DNA from: Curvibacter delicatus NBRC 14919
Lineage (GTDB): Bacteria; Pseudomonadota; Gammaproteobacteria; Burkholderiales; Burkholderiaceae_C
Length of the DNA: 64,000 nucleotides
Assembly (NCBI RefSeq): GCF_001592265.1
Contig: NZ_BCWP01000003.1
Location: 62,001 to 126,000 of the forward strand
Direction: 5' to 3'
The notes under the pieces were generated by a model. The model saw nothing but the letters and a program-made list of their open reading frames with translations, made no database searches and was not told where the DNA came from. Positions within the stretch are counted from its first letter, which is position 1. The number at the start of each line of letters is the position of its first letter. Shown here piece by piece: positions 1-8,179 of the stretch. The position numbers and the translations under genes are program-made.

Positions 1-524
1 TCGCGAATGGCCTGCTCTGCCGTGCGCTGGGCTGTGATGTCCTTCACAGCCAGCATCAGGTACTTTTCCCCGTCGGACTCAAAGGTGCTGGCGGATACCT
101 TGGTATAGAACTGCTGCCCCTGCTTGCGCTTGAAAGTCACATCGAAGTCGCGCACCTCGCCTTCGCGCTGCAGGATGCCAATCAGCTGGGTACGTTGCTC
201 AAGGACCGCCCAGATGTCCAACTCGGCCGAGGTATGGCCAATGGCCTCTTCCCGCGTGAAGCCACTCAAGGCTTCCCAGTTGTGATTGACTTCAATATAC
301 CGGCCATCCGCCATGCGCGTGATGGTCAGGGTGTCGGGCACCAGGTTGAACACCTTGGCAAAAATGGCGTCGCGTTTGCGCAGCGATTCTTCCGCTTCGA
401 CACTGAACACGGCCTCCATCGGCACCTCCGGCACCACGGTGGACACACCACGGCGCCGGCCCAGGAAAAAACCCAGCCCCAGCCCTGCGGCCAGCAAGGC
501 CAGTGCAATGCCTAACGTCCCCAT
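1..524 (-). CDS. PAS-domain sensor protein, N-terminal part (cut by window edge)
   Basis: The reading frame starts at ATG 524 and runs off the window at base 1, so only about 174 residues are visible. Residues 1-22 form one hydrophobic segment (start MGTLGIALALLAAG) followed by an arginine-rich stop-transfer stretch, so the protein is probably membrane-anchored. Residues about 55-170 read as one PAS domain plus PAC motif (VFNLVPDTLTITRMADGRYI, later YLMLAVKDITAQR). The output domain lies outside the window; in this kind of protein it is usually GGDEF, EAL or a histidine kinase, and I cannot say which. It lies 72 bases downstream of ntrC on the same strand. I assigned the frame by translating the complement directly. 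Confidence 0.75.
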   Translation of the reverse strand, partial: MGTLGIALALLAAGLGLGFFLGRRRGVSTVVPEVPMEAVFSVEAEESLRKRDAIFAKVFNLVPDTLTITRMADGRYIEVNHNWEALSGFTREEAIGHTSAELDIWAVLEQRTQLIGILQREGEVRDFDVTFKRKQGQQFYTKVSASTFESDGEKYLMLAVKDITAQRTAEQAIR

Positions 525-596
525 TGAATTGACTCCATCGATGCCATGCGTCCTGCACGGCATTATGGATGGACCTCATGACACTCGCCAGCGAGC

Positions 597-2087
597 CTAT
601 TCGAGCCCCAATTCCTGGATCTTGCGTGTGATGGTGTTGCGGCCGATGCCGAGCTTGTGCGCCGCTTCGATGCGACGCCCCTTGGTATTGAACAGGGCCG
701 TCAGGATGAGCTTGCGCTCGAAGCGGCGGCTCAGTTCATCCCACACATTTTCCCGGCCGCTGCTCAGCAAGGCCAGCGCCTCCGCCTCCAGCCCCTCCTC
801 CCAGCCGTCGCCCGTCAGCGCAACGGTCGGCACAGGCGCGGCAGTGTTGCCCGCTGTGGCTGGAGCGGCCGTCGGGAGCGCTGCGGCCACGGCCGGCTGC
901 ACCGGCGCAGCCACTGCGGCATGGCCGCTCTCGTCCACCATGACCTCGGGTGGCAGGTCCTTGGGCTCGATCACTTGCGCAGGCGCCATGACGGTGAGCC
1001 AGTGGCAGATGTTTTCCAGCTGGCGCACATTGCCGGGAAAACCGAAGCGGCTTAGCCGTTCCAGCGCTGCATCGGAAATGCGCTTGGGCTCCACACCGAG
1101 CTGGCGCGCACTCTGCTGCAGGAAGTGGCGTGCCAGCATCGGCACATCCTCGCGCCGCTCGCGCAAGGCCGGCAGGCGCAGACGGATGACGTTGAGGCGG
1201 TGGAACAGGTCCTCCCGGAACACGCCTTCCTTGACGCGCTGCTCCAGGTCCTGGTGCGTGGCAGCAATGACGCGCACATTGGCCTTGACCGCACTGTGGC
1301 CGCCCACGCGGTAGAAATGACCGTCGGACAGCACCCGCAACAAGCGGGTCTGCAGGTCGAAGGGCATGTCGCCGATTTCGTCAAGGAACAGCGTGCCACC
1401 CTCGGCCTGCTCGAAGCGGCCGCGGCGCATGGTCTGCGCGCCGGTGAAGGCGCCACGCTCGTGGCCGAACAGTTCGCTTTCCAGCAGATCCTTCGGGATG
1501 GCGGCGGTGTTGATGGCCACAAACGGGCCGTCAGCGCGCGGCGAATGCTTGTGCAGTGCGCGCGCCACCAGTTCCTTGCCGGAACCGGACTCGCCGGTGA
1601 TCAGCACCGTCACATTGCTCTGGCTCAGGCGGCCGATGGCGCGAAACACATCCTGCATGGCCGGTGCCTGGCCCAGCATCTCGGGGGCGGCACTGATGCT
1701 TTCCTGTGCCACTTCCTCACGCTGACTCTCTTCCACCGCGCGGTGAATCAGCTCGACCGCCTTGGGCAGGTCAAACGGTTTGGGCAGGTATTCGAAGGCG
1801 CCACCCTGGAAGGCCGAGACGGCGCTGTCCAGGTCGGAGAAGGCGGTCATGATGATGACCGGCAGGCCGGGGTAACGCGCCTTGACCTTCTCCAGCAGTT
1901 CGAGGCCGGAGCCGCCCGGCATGCGAATGTCGCTCACCAGGACCTGGGGGCCATCTTCGTCATCGAGCGCAGCCAGCACATCGCGGGGGTTGGTGAAACT
2001 GCGTGTGGGCAACTGCTCGCGCAACAGTGCTTTTTCCAGCACGAAGCGGATGGACTGGTCATCATCAACGATCCAAATCGGCTTCAT
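597..2087 (-). CDS. ntrC: Nitrogen regulation response regulator NtrC (NR-I)
   Basis: This is the sigma-54-dependent activator of nitrogen-assimilation genes, phosphorylated by NtrB when nitrogen is short. The 496 residues show the three expected parts. The receiver domain (1-120) has acidic residues D8-D10 and phospho-acceptor D53 in VLVSDIRMPGG. The AAA+ domain (about 140-375) has Walker A GESGSGKE near 165 and the sigma-54 contact loop GAFTGA at 212-217. A Fis-type HTH closes the C-terminus (KLGIGRNTITRKIQELGLE). Length and motif order are normal. It is downstream of ntrB with a 37-base gap, so the two are probably co-transcribed. The glnA promoter a few kilobases away carries matching NtrC sites. 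Confidence 0.96.
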   Translation of the reverse strand: MKPIWIVDDDQSIRFVLEKALLREQLPTRSFTNPRDVLAALDDEDGPQVLVSDIRMPGGSGLELLEKVKARYPGLPVIIMTAFSDLDSAVSAFQGGAFEYLPKPFDLPKAVELIHRAVEESQREEVAQESISAAPEMLGQAPAMQDVFRAIGRLSQSNVTVLITGESGSGKELVARALHKHSPRADGPFVAINTAAIPKDLLESELFGHERGAFTGAQTMRRGRFEQAEGGTLFLDEIGDMPFDLQTRLLRVLSDGHFYRVGGHSAVKANVRVIAATHQDLEQRVKEGVFREDLFHRLNVIRLRLPALRERREDVPMLARHFLQQSARQLGVEPKRISDAALERLSRFGFPGNVRQLENICHWLTVMAPAQVIEPKDLPPEVMVDESGHAAVAAPVQPAVAAALPTAAPATAGNTAAPVPTVALTGDGWEEGLEAEALALLSSGRENVWDELSRRFERKLILTALFNTKGRRIEAAHKLGIGRNTITRKIQELGLE

Positions 2088-2124
2088 GTCGTGGCTTACC
2101 TCAGGTCATGCTGCCGTGAACGGT

Positions 2125-3192
2125 TCAGGGCAGCGGGATCAAAATCTTGAAATCGGTCCGGCCCGGCTCACTGTCACACTCGATCAGGCCATGGTGCTGC
2201 TGCACAAACGTCTGTGCCAACGTCAGCCCCAGGCCAGAGCCGCCCTCCCGTCCCGATACCAGCGGATAGAAGATGCGGTCCTTGATCGAGTCTGGCACGC
2301 CAGGCCCGTTGTCGATCACATGCAATTCCAGTGCCAGTTTGTAGCGCTGTTTGCCAAAAGTGGTTTGACGCGCCACCCGGGTGCGGAAGGTCAGTTGTGC
2401 ATCGCCAGCCGCCACGCGCTCCGCCAGGGCATGGCAGGCGTTGTGGGCGATGTTGAGCACCGCCTGGATCAGTTGCTCGCGGTCGCCCCGGAATTCGGGA
2501 ATCGAGGTGTCGTAATCGCGCACCACGCGCAGCCCCTTGGGAAATTCGGCCAGGATCAGCGAGCGCACGCGCTCGCACACCTCATGGATGTTGACGTCAC
2601 CCACCACATGCGGACGGCGGTGCGGGGCCAGCAGACGGTCCACCAGGGTCTGCAGCCGATCCGCCTCGTGGATGATGACGCGCGTGTATTCGGTCATCTG
2701 GCTGTCGATCTCCATCTCCAGCAACTGCGCTGCACCACGGATGCCGCCCAGCGGGTTCTTGATCTCGTGTGCCAGGTTGCGGATCAGTTCCTTGGTGGCC
2801 TGAGCCTGGTCCAGCAGGCGTTCCTCGCGCTCCTGGCGTGCCTGCTGCTCCAGTGGCAGCAGTTCAACCACAATTTCGTCGGGGTGGTCAGTCTGCGTCA
2901 CGATCACGTGGACAGGCAGCAGATCGCGGTTGGGGCGCTTGAGCCAGGCGTCGTAACGCAGGGCCGCAAAGTCATTGCTCTTGACGCCGGCGAGGGCATT
3001 GCGCAGCACCTGCGGCTCGGTGAAGCTGGCGCCGAAGTCGGTGTCGACAATCAGGCGGCGCGACGTTCCCAGCGCATCTTCCAGCGCGGCATTGGCAAAC
3101 AGCACGGCACCGTCGCTGTGCACCACCGCCACCAGGGTGGCGAGCAGATCGAAAGTCTGGAAACGGGAGGAGGATGAGGTGGACTTTTTCAA
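2125..3192 (-). CDS. ntrB: Nitrogen regulation sensor kinase NtrB (NR-II)
   Basis: This soluble histidine kinase/phosphatase controls NtrC in response to PII. It has an N-terminal PAS domain (about 15-110), a HisKA segment with the phospho-acceptor histidine in LAHEIKNPLGGIRGAAQLL, and an ATPase domain with N-box, DNGPGVPD and the G-rich GREGGSGLGLTLA. There is no membrane segment, as expected for NtrB. The longest frame begins with TTG at 3192, preceded closely by AGGCGG. No good ATG lies nearby before the PAS domain, so the TTG start is plausible but not certain. It sits just upstream of ntrC. Confidence 0.94.
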   Translation of the reverse strand: MKKSTSSSSRFQTFDLLATLVAVVHSDGAVLFANAALEDALGTSRRLIVDTDFGASFTEPQVLRNALAGVKSNDFAALRYDAWLKRPNRDLLPVHVIVTQTDHPDEIVVELLPLEQQARQEREERLLDQAQATKELIRNLAHEIKNPLGGIRGAAQLLEMEIDSQMTEYTRVIIHEADRLQTLVDRLLAPHRRPHVVGDVNIHEVCERVRSLILAEFPKGLRVVRDYDTSIPEFRGDREQLIQAVLNIAHNACHALAERVAAGDAQLTFRTRVARQTTFGKQRYKLALELHVIDNGPGVPDSIKDRIFYPLVSGREGGSGLGLTLAQTFVQQHHGLIECDSEPGRTDFKILIPLP

Positions 3193-3197
3193 GCCGC

Positions 3198-3683
3198 CTA
3201 TTTTGACGCAGTTGACGTGCCCACGCGGCCCAATTCGCGTCGAATGCCGGCAATATCGCTGTCGTTGCGTTCGATGTTGGCCTTGAGTTCAGCCACGCGG
3301 TCCAGGTACTTCTGGTGGTTGCGGGTCTCGGGACCGAGTTTTTCCGGCTCACCGTTGTTGTATTCCTTCTGCAATTCCTCGCGCCGGAGTTCGGCCTTGC
3401 GCAACTCGGACTCGAGGATCAGGCGTGCATCGGAATCGCGCGAACGCTGCTCAGGGGTGTCGATGCGTGAGCCGGCCTGGGTGGCGGACGCCACGCGCAA
3501 CGGTGCCGGGCGCTGGTTCTGCACCACCGTGACGTTACCGCCGTCAAGCAGCTTGCAGCGGCTCTTTTGCGACTCGGAAATCGTGTTGGTGTACTCATTG
3601 CCACAGCGGTAGATGCGACCTTGAGCGTGACCATTTGCTACAAAAAATGCAGCAAGCAGCGGGATGACTAATGCGTATTTCAT
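3198..3683 (-). CDS. Small secreted protein with coiled-coil, DUF4124-like
   Basis: This 161-residue protein starts at ATG 3683 behind a clear GGAGAG ribosome site. Residues 1-20 are a signal peptide (MKYALVIPLLAAFFVANGHA). The mature N-terminus has paired cysteines in IYRCGNEYTN and SRCKLLDGG, which resembles the DUF4124 envelope family. Residues about 85-150 are charged and helical (ESELRKAELRREELQKEYNN), probably a coiled coil. Its function is unknown. It lies between glnA and ntrB on the same strand, but the terminator at 3780-3803 separates it from glnA, and its stop is only a few bases from the ntrB start. It may therefore head the ntrBC transcript. Confidence 0.8.
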   Translation of the reverse strand: MKYALVIPLLAAFFVANGHAQGRIYRCGNEYTNTISESQKSRCKLLDGGNVTVVQNQRPAPLRVASATQAGSRIDTPEQRSRDSDARLILESELRKAELRREELQKEYNNGEPEKLGPETRNHQKYLDRVAELKANIERNDSDIAGIRRELGRVGTSTASK

Positions 3684-3779
3684 GCTTTCTCTCCACGCAT
3701 CGACAGATGCAGGGACGGTCTGCCAGTATCCCTCAAAGCCCGGGAAAGTCCAACGCCGGTAACACTCTGCAAACAAAAA

Positions 3780-3803
3780 GGACGGCCGGAGCCGTCCTTT
3801 TTT
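3780..3803 (-). terminator. Intrinsic terminator after glnA
   Basis: A perfect 7-bp stem (GGACGGC/GCCGTCC) with a 4-base loop is flanked by runs of A on one side and T on the other, so it could work in both directions. It lies about 40 bases after the glnA stop on the minus strand. Confidence 0.85.
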
Positions 3804-3843
3804 GGCGACACACTGTGGGTATCCACAGTGTTCGATGCCCCGA

Positions 3844-5259
3844 TTACAGGGAGTAGTACATGTCGTACTCGACCGGGTGCACCGCCATGCGGAAGCGGGT
3901 GACTTCCTGCATCTTGAGCTCGATGTAGGCATCGATCATGCTGTCGGTGAACACGCCGCCCTTGGTCAGGAAGGCGCGGTCCTTGTCCAGGTGCTCCAGC
4001 GCCTGGTCCAGGCTGTGGCACACGGTCGGCACCAGCTTGTCCTCTTCCGGGGGCAGGTGGTACAGGTCCTTGGTGGCAGCTTCGCCCGGATGGATCTTGT
4101 TTTCCACGCCGTCCAGACCGGCCATCAGCAGGGCGGCAAAGCCCAGGTAGGGGTTCATCAGCGGATCGGGGAAGCGGGCTTCCACGCGACGGCCCTTGGG
4201 GTTGGCCACGAAGGGGATACGGATGGAAGCAGAACGGTTCTTGGCCGAGTAAGCCAGCTTCACCGGTGCTTCGAAGTGCGGCACCAGGCGCTTGTAGCTG
4301 TTGGTACCGGGGTTGGTGATGGCGTTCAGGGCACGGGCGTGCTTGATGATGCCGCCGATGTAGTACAGAGCGAAATCGCTCAGGCCGGCGTAGCCGTCAC
4401 CGGCAAACAGGTTCTTGCCGTCTTTCCAGACCGACTGGTGCACGTGCATGCCGGAACCGTTGTCACCGTGGTAGGGCTTGGGCATGAAGGTGGCGGTCTT
4501 GCCATAGGCATTGGCCACGTTGTGCACCACATACTTCTGCAGCATGGTCCAGTCGGCGCGCTCAACCAGGGTGCTGAACTTGGTGCCGATTTCGTTCTGG
4601 CCGGCGCCAGCGACTTCGTGGTGGAACACTTCGACCGGGATGCCCAGGGATTCGAGGATCAGGGACATTTCAGCGCGCATGTCTTGCGTGCTGTCGACCG
4701 GGGGCACCGGAAAATAGCCGCCCTTGACGGAGGGGCGGTGGCCGCGGTTGCCGCCTTCGAGCTTGGCACCGGTGTTCCAGGGTGCTTCGTACTCTTCGAT
4801 TTCGTAGAAGGGGTTGTTGGCGTCGGTGCTCCAGCGCACGCCGTCAAAAATGAAGAATTCGGGCTCGGGACCGAAGTAGGCGGTGTCGCCAATGCCGGAG
4901 GCCTTCAGGTAGGCTTCGGCGCGCTTGGCGATGGAACGCGGGTCGCGGTCATAGGCCTTGCCGTCAGCGGGTTCGACCACGTCGCAGTTCAGGAACAGCG
5001 TCGTTTCTTCGTAGAAGGGGTCGATGTTGGCGGTGTTGGGATCGGGCATCAACAACATGTCCGATGCTTCAATGCCCTTCCAGCCGGCGATGGACGAACC
5101 GTCGAACGCATGGCCCGACGTGAACTTGTCTTCATCAAAGTGAGAGACGGGCACCGTGGTGTGCTGCTGTTTGCCACGGGTGTCGGTGAAGCGGAAGTCA
5201 ACAAACTTGACTTCGTTTTCCTTCACCATCTTCATCACGTCTGCGACGGTCTTGGCCAT
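3844..5259 (-). CDS. glnA: Type I glutamine synthetase
   Basis: GlnA makes glutamine from glutamate, ammonia and ATP as a cytoplasmic dodecamer. The start is ATG 5259 ([10 protein letters not shown]), behind AGGAG; a longer upstream frame is not needed. The 471-residue length is typical of the bacterial GSI-beta type. Visible signatures are the beta-Grasp motif with FDGSSIAGW, the ATP-site motif around residues 265-275 ([16 protein letters not shown]), and [10 protein letters not shown] near the C-terminus. By family knowledge the tyrosine there (residue 400) is the adenylylation site, so the enzyme is expected to be controlled by GlnE/PII as well as by transcription. Upstream lie a sigma-54 promoter and two NtrC sites. 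Confidence 0.97.
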   Translation of the reverse strand: MAKTVADVMKMVKENEVKFVDFRFTDTRGKQQHTTVPVSHFDEDKFTSGHAFDGSSIAGWKGIEASDMLLMPDPNTANIDPFYEETTLFLNCDVVEPADGKAYDRDPRSIAKRAEAYLKASGIGDTAYFGPEPEFFIFDGVRWSTDANNPFYEIEEYEAPWNTGAKLEGGNRGHRPSVKGGYFPVPPVDSTQDMRAEMSLILESLGIPVEVFHHEVAGAGQNEIGTKFSTLVERADWTMLQKYVVHNVANAYGKTATFMPKPYHGDNGSGMHVHQSVWKDGKNLFAGDGYAGLSDFALYYIGGIIKHARALNAITNPGTNSYKRLVPHFEAPVKLAYSAKNRSASIRIPFVANPKGRRVEARFPDPLMNPYLGFAALLMAGLDGVENKIHPGEAATKDLYHLPPEEDKLVPTVCHSLDQALEHLDKDRAFLTKGGVFTDSMIDAYIELKMQEVTRFRMAVHPVEYDMYYSL

Positions 5260-5306
5260 CAGATACTCCTGGTTGAATGGTTTGTTGAAAATTTCATGGG
5301 CATGAA

Positions 5307-5323
5307 TGCAGTTTCTGTGCCAA
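5307..5323 (-). promoter_or_regulatory. Sigma-54 promoter of glnA
   Basis: Read on the minus strand the sequence is TTGGCACAGAAACTGCA. It has the -24 GG and -12 GC elements separated by exactly 10 bases, as in the family consensus TGGCAC-N5-TTGC. The predicted transcript would start near 5296, leaving a leader of about 35-40 bases before the glnA ATG. Confidence 0.8.
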
Positions 5324-5423
5324 TCTGGTTTCTGCATGGCTGCGCCGAACCCCGCATTTTGCCCTCAGTTTGACCCTGTTCGACACGAGCATCAAGATCA
5401 ATTTCCGAATTCGGCCCCTTAAT

Positions 5424-5440
5424 CGCACCATTTAGGTGCA
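5424..5440 (-). promoter_or_regulatory. NtrC-binding site, promoter-proximal
   Basis: The 17-bp sequence reads TGCACCTAAATGGTGCG on the minus strand, close to the enterobacterial NtrC consensus TGCACC-N5-GGTGCA. It is centred about 110-115 bp upstream of the sigma-54 promoter, a normal enhancer distance. Confidence 0.8.
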
Positions 5441-5448
5441 ATACATAT

Positions 5449-5465
5449 TGCACCAATTTCGTGCG
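5449..5465 (-). promoter_or_regulatory. NtrC-binding site, promoter-distal
   Basis: The plus-strand sequence TGCACCAATTTCGTGCG is a second dyad of the NtrC type. Its centre is 25 bp from that of the first site. Tandem sites are expected because NtrC activates as a higher oligomer. The site sits directly before the 3' end of the cinA-like gene. Confidence 0.7.
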
Positions 5466-5468
5466 CCT

Positions 5469-6305
5469 TTATTTGCGCACCAATTCAGGGCCTGTTTTGA
5501 CGCCCTGCAGGTGCAGGCCAGTCAACAGTTCCGGATAGGCCAATGCCACCTGGTCGGGTGATCCTTTGACGCCGAGTTCAATATGGCGGCCATGCTGCGG
5601 GTGATCCACGCTGGGCAGGCTGAACACCTTGATGCCGTCAAAGCGGCGCTCGATGTCTTCCATCAGCGGCGTCAAGGCGGCTTCCATGGAGCCGTAGACG
5701 ATGACCGACTGCTCAACCCAGGCGGCCTGGCGGAACAGATGCCGGTAATGGGTGTCCAGCACCCACTCGATCATGGGCCAGGCCATGACCGGGAAACCCG
5801 GCACGAAATGAATTGCGCCCCTGTCACCGGGCGAGGCGCAACTAAAGCCCGGAATCTTGTTGTACGGGTTGGGGATGATGTCAGCCCCCAGCGGGAACAC
5901 ACCCATGTTCAGGCGGTGGATGTTGTCGGCCCGGTCCGGCTCGTAAGGCACGCCCTGCTCCCGCGCCACGTCCTGCATGCGCTCGCGGATCAGGCTTTCG
6001 GCTTGCGGGTGCAAGGCCAGCTCGACACCCAGGGCACGCGCCGCGCATTGGCGCGTATGGTCATCGGGTGTGGCACCAATGCCGCCGCAGGAGAACACAA
6101 TCTCGCCCGAGGCGAAGGCGCGTGCCAGCGTGGCGGTGATGCGTTCCGGCGAGTCGCCCACGTAGTCGGCATGCGCCAGCTGCAGGCCGCGCGCGTGCAA
6201 CAGCTCGATCACCTTGGGCAGGTGTTTGTCGGCCCGTTTGCCGGAGAGGATTTCGTCGCCGATGATGATGAGGCTGAATTCAGGCGTGTGGCTGGTCGTC
6301 GGCAT
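5469..6305 (-). CDS. CinA-like molybdopterin-binding domain protein
   Basis: The protein has the MoaB/MogA-type molybdopterin-binding fold seen at the N-terminus of CinA. Visible motifs are LIIIGDEILSGKRADKHLP near the start and SCGGIGATPDDHTR about 80 residues in. It is about 278 residues and lacks the C-terminal nicotinamide-nucleotide amidase domain of full CinA, so it belongs to the short YfaY/competence-damage type. Its biological role is not settled. The start could be ATG 6305 (MPTTSHTPEF) or ATG 6314; neither has a strong ribosome site. It overlaps the 3' end of the EI24 gene (stop at 6280), which suggests translational coupling. Confidence 0.82.
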   Translation of the reverse strand: MPTTSHTPEFSLIIIGDEILSGKRADKHLPKVIELLHARGLQLAHADYVGDSPERITATLARAFASGEIVFSCGGIGATPDDHTRQCAARALGVELALHPQAESLIRERMQDVAREQGVPYEPDRADNIHRLNMGVFPLGADIIPNPYNKIPGFSCASPGDRGAIHFVPGFPVMAWPMIEWVLDTHYRHLFRQAAWVEQSVIVYGSMEAALTPLMEDIERRFDGIKVFSLPSVDHPQHGRHIELGVKGSPDQVALAYPELLTGLHLQGVKTGPELVRK

Positions 6306-7185
6306 GGGGTGCATCGGGCAAGGTAGGGGTGTCGCTGGTGGCAGGCGCCGGGCTGCTTGTCAGCGGAACGGCCGCAGCCGGGACCGCTGCGGCTTCGGCC
6401 CGCAGGGCCGTCAGTGCAGCCAGGCAGAAATGCGCGAACCACAGCGAGGAAAAGGCAAAAACGAAGGTGTAGATCCAGATCGCCAGCGGCACCAGCAGCG
6501 GCGCAAACACGATGGCCATGGCACCCACCGCCCAGATCAGGCCAGGCGCCGCCCCCAGGTAGCCGGTCAGGATGCCGATGGCCAGCAGCCAGAGCCGGTG
6601 GCGGCGCAGCAGCTCGGCGCGCTCCTCGCGGCTGGCGTGCTCGGCCAGCGTGTCGTAGGCCATCACGCGGTAGGTCAGCCAGCCCCAGACCAACGGCGGC
6701 AGGACCACCACCAGGGGCGGAATCAGCCACAGAGGCACGGACACCACCAGCGCCAGCGCCGCCAGCAGGGAGGTGCCCACGGCAAACAGCAGGCCACGCC
6801 AGAAGGAGCCGCCATGGCGGCGCTCCAGGCGGGGGAAACGCCGCTCCGCCACCAGCGCCACCAGCGACGGCGTCATGAACGAGGCCACTGCCAGCAGCGA
6901 CAGGATGATGATGACCGGCAAGGTGAGCATGAGCAGCACCAGCGGCGCCACCACGCTGCGCAGGTTGCCGGCCCCCACGCTCTCCAGCCAGCGCATCAGG
7001 CTTTCCAGCAGTGCCAGCTCGTCCAGCCAGGCCTGCACGGCCTGCACCGCCGGCTCCCAGAAGAAATAGACCAGACCGCCGGACAGGGCCACCATCAGCA
7101 CCAGCGGCAGGAAGGACAGCGCGATCACACGCGGCCGCAGCGAATAGACCAGGGCGCGCCAGAAGGAGTCCAGAAACAGATTCAT
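6280..7185 (-). CDS. EI24-domain integral membrane protein (CysZ-like)
   Basis: The 301-residue protein starts at ATG 7185 (MNLFLDSFWRAL). It has several long hydrophobic segments: about residues 20-45 (VIALSFLPLVLMVALSGG), 80-110, 145-185 and 210-245. This matches the EI24/CysZ family of membrane proteins; CysZ itself is a sulfate permease. No sulfate-assimilation gene is nearby, so I call only the family. The C-terminal tail, from about 250, is rich in Ala, Pro and Thr and looks unstructured. It overlaps the start of the CinA-like gene. Confidence 0.78.
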   Translation of the reverse strand: MNLFLDSFWRALVYSLRPRVIALSFLPLVLMVALSGGLVYFFWEPAVQAVQAWLDELALLESLMRWLESVGAGNLRSVVAPLVLLMLTLPVIIILSLLAVASFMTPSLVALVAERRFPRLERRHGGSFWRGLLFAVGTSLLAALALVVSVPLWLIPPLVVVLPPLVWGWLTYRVMAYDTLAEHASREERAELLRRHRLWLLAIGILTGYLGAAPGLIWAVGAMAIVFAPLLVPLAIWIYTFVFAFSSLWFAHFCLAALTALRAEAAAVPAAAVPLTSSPAPATSDTPTLPDAPHADDQPHA

Positions 7186-7223
7186 GGCGCGGAGCATACC
7201 CGGGTTGGCATGACAGGGGAATG

Positions 7224-8177
7224 TCAGGCGCGTCCCACCAAGCGCTTGAAGCCCAGCCACTGCTGGGCCCAGAAGCCGCGCCCGTAGTCCCGCCCCTGTT
7301 CCACCTGGTCGCGCACGCCGGTAGGGTCGTAACGCTGCTCGAAATTGGCGGTGCCGAACAACATGTCCCACCAGGGCAGCAGCACCCCAAAGTTATGCCC
7401 ACCGAGCACTTTTCCTGGGGACTCGTGCCCGATGCCGATGGCATGGTGCACACGGTGAAAACGCGGGCTGATCCACAGCCGCTCGCCCCAACTGCCAAAA
7501 GACAGGCGCAGGTTGGCGTGCTGGAAGCTTTCGCTGAGCTGGGTGAAGGCGACGATGGCGACGAACTGCCCAGGCGCCACACCGATCAGCTGGGCCACGG
7601 CGACCACGATCACGTCGCGCAGCAAGTCGTCGAGCAGGTGGTTGCGGTTGTCGCTCCACATCGTCATCTGGCGCTGTGCGTGGTGCAGCGCATGCAGACG
7701 CCACCACCATTCGAAGCGGTGCTGGCCGCGGTGGATCCAGTAGTCGAGAAAATCAAACACCACCAGGTACAGCAGCAGGCTGACCACGGGCTGGTCGGTG
7801 ACGCCGGGCCAGAGATCGTCCAGATGGAAGGTGGCCAGCCCGGCCACGCGCAGTTCGCCGAACAGGTCATCAAGCAGCGGTGTCAGCGTGAAGAACAGCA
7901 CCAGGCGGAACAGGCCGAGGCGGTGGATCAGGGTGTAGAACACATCGACGCGCACGGTGGCGCGGTCGGTCACGGCCTCAACCGGGCGCCAGCGCTGCAG
8001 CGGCCCGATGACGGCCAGCAGCACGACCAGCTGCAGCAGCCCGATCAGCAGCCAGCCGGTGGCGTCGTAAGCGTCCTCCAGCCGGTTGCCCAGCCCGAGC
8101 CCGAAAGCCAGCGGCTGCACCAGTGCCTCGAACAGCCACTCCTGCAGGTCGGCGAAGGCATTGGCCAGTGCATCCAT
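7224..8177 (-). CDS. Sterol desaturase / fatty acid hydroxylase family membrane protein
   Basis: This 317-residue protein has four or more hydrophobic segments and the histidine clusters of the membrane di-iron hydroxylase superfamily: HRGQH followed by LHALHHA in the middle, and HRVHHAIG towards the C-terminus. Such enzymes hydroxylate or desaturate lipids using O2 and two irons. The substrate here is not known. The start is ATG 8177, immediately after the deacetylase stop (8180), so the two are probably co-translated. The 38-base gap to the EI24 gene also suggests one operon of envelope proteins. Confidence 0.85.
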   Translation of the reverse strand: MDALANAFADLQEWLFEALVQPLAFGLGLGNRLEDAYDATGWLLIGLLQLVVLLAVIGPLQRWRPVEAVTDRATVRVDVFYTLIHRLGLFRLVLFFTLTPLLDDLFGELRVAGLATFHLDDLWPGVTDQPVVSLLLYLVVFDFLDYWIHRGQHRFEWWWRLHALHHAQRQMTMWSDNRNHLLDDLLRDVIVVAVAQLIGVAPGQFVAIVAFTQLSESFQHANLRLSFGSWGERLWISPRFHRVHHAIGIGHESPGKVLGGHNFGVLLPWWDMLFGTANFEQRYDPTGVRDQVEQGRDYGRGFWAQQWLGFKRLVGRA

Positions 8178-8179
8178 GC

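Noticed and set aside
5259-5337. Extended N-terminus of glnA
   Set aside because: ATG 5259 has AGGAG and gives the family-standard start, while the extension would run into the predicted sigma-54 promoter.
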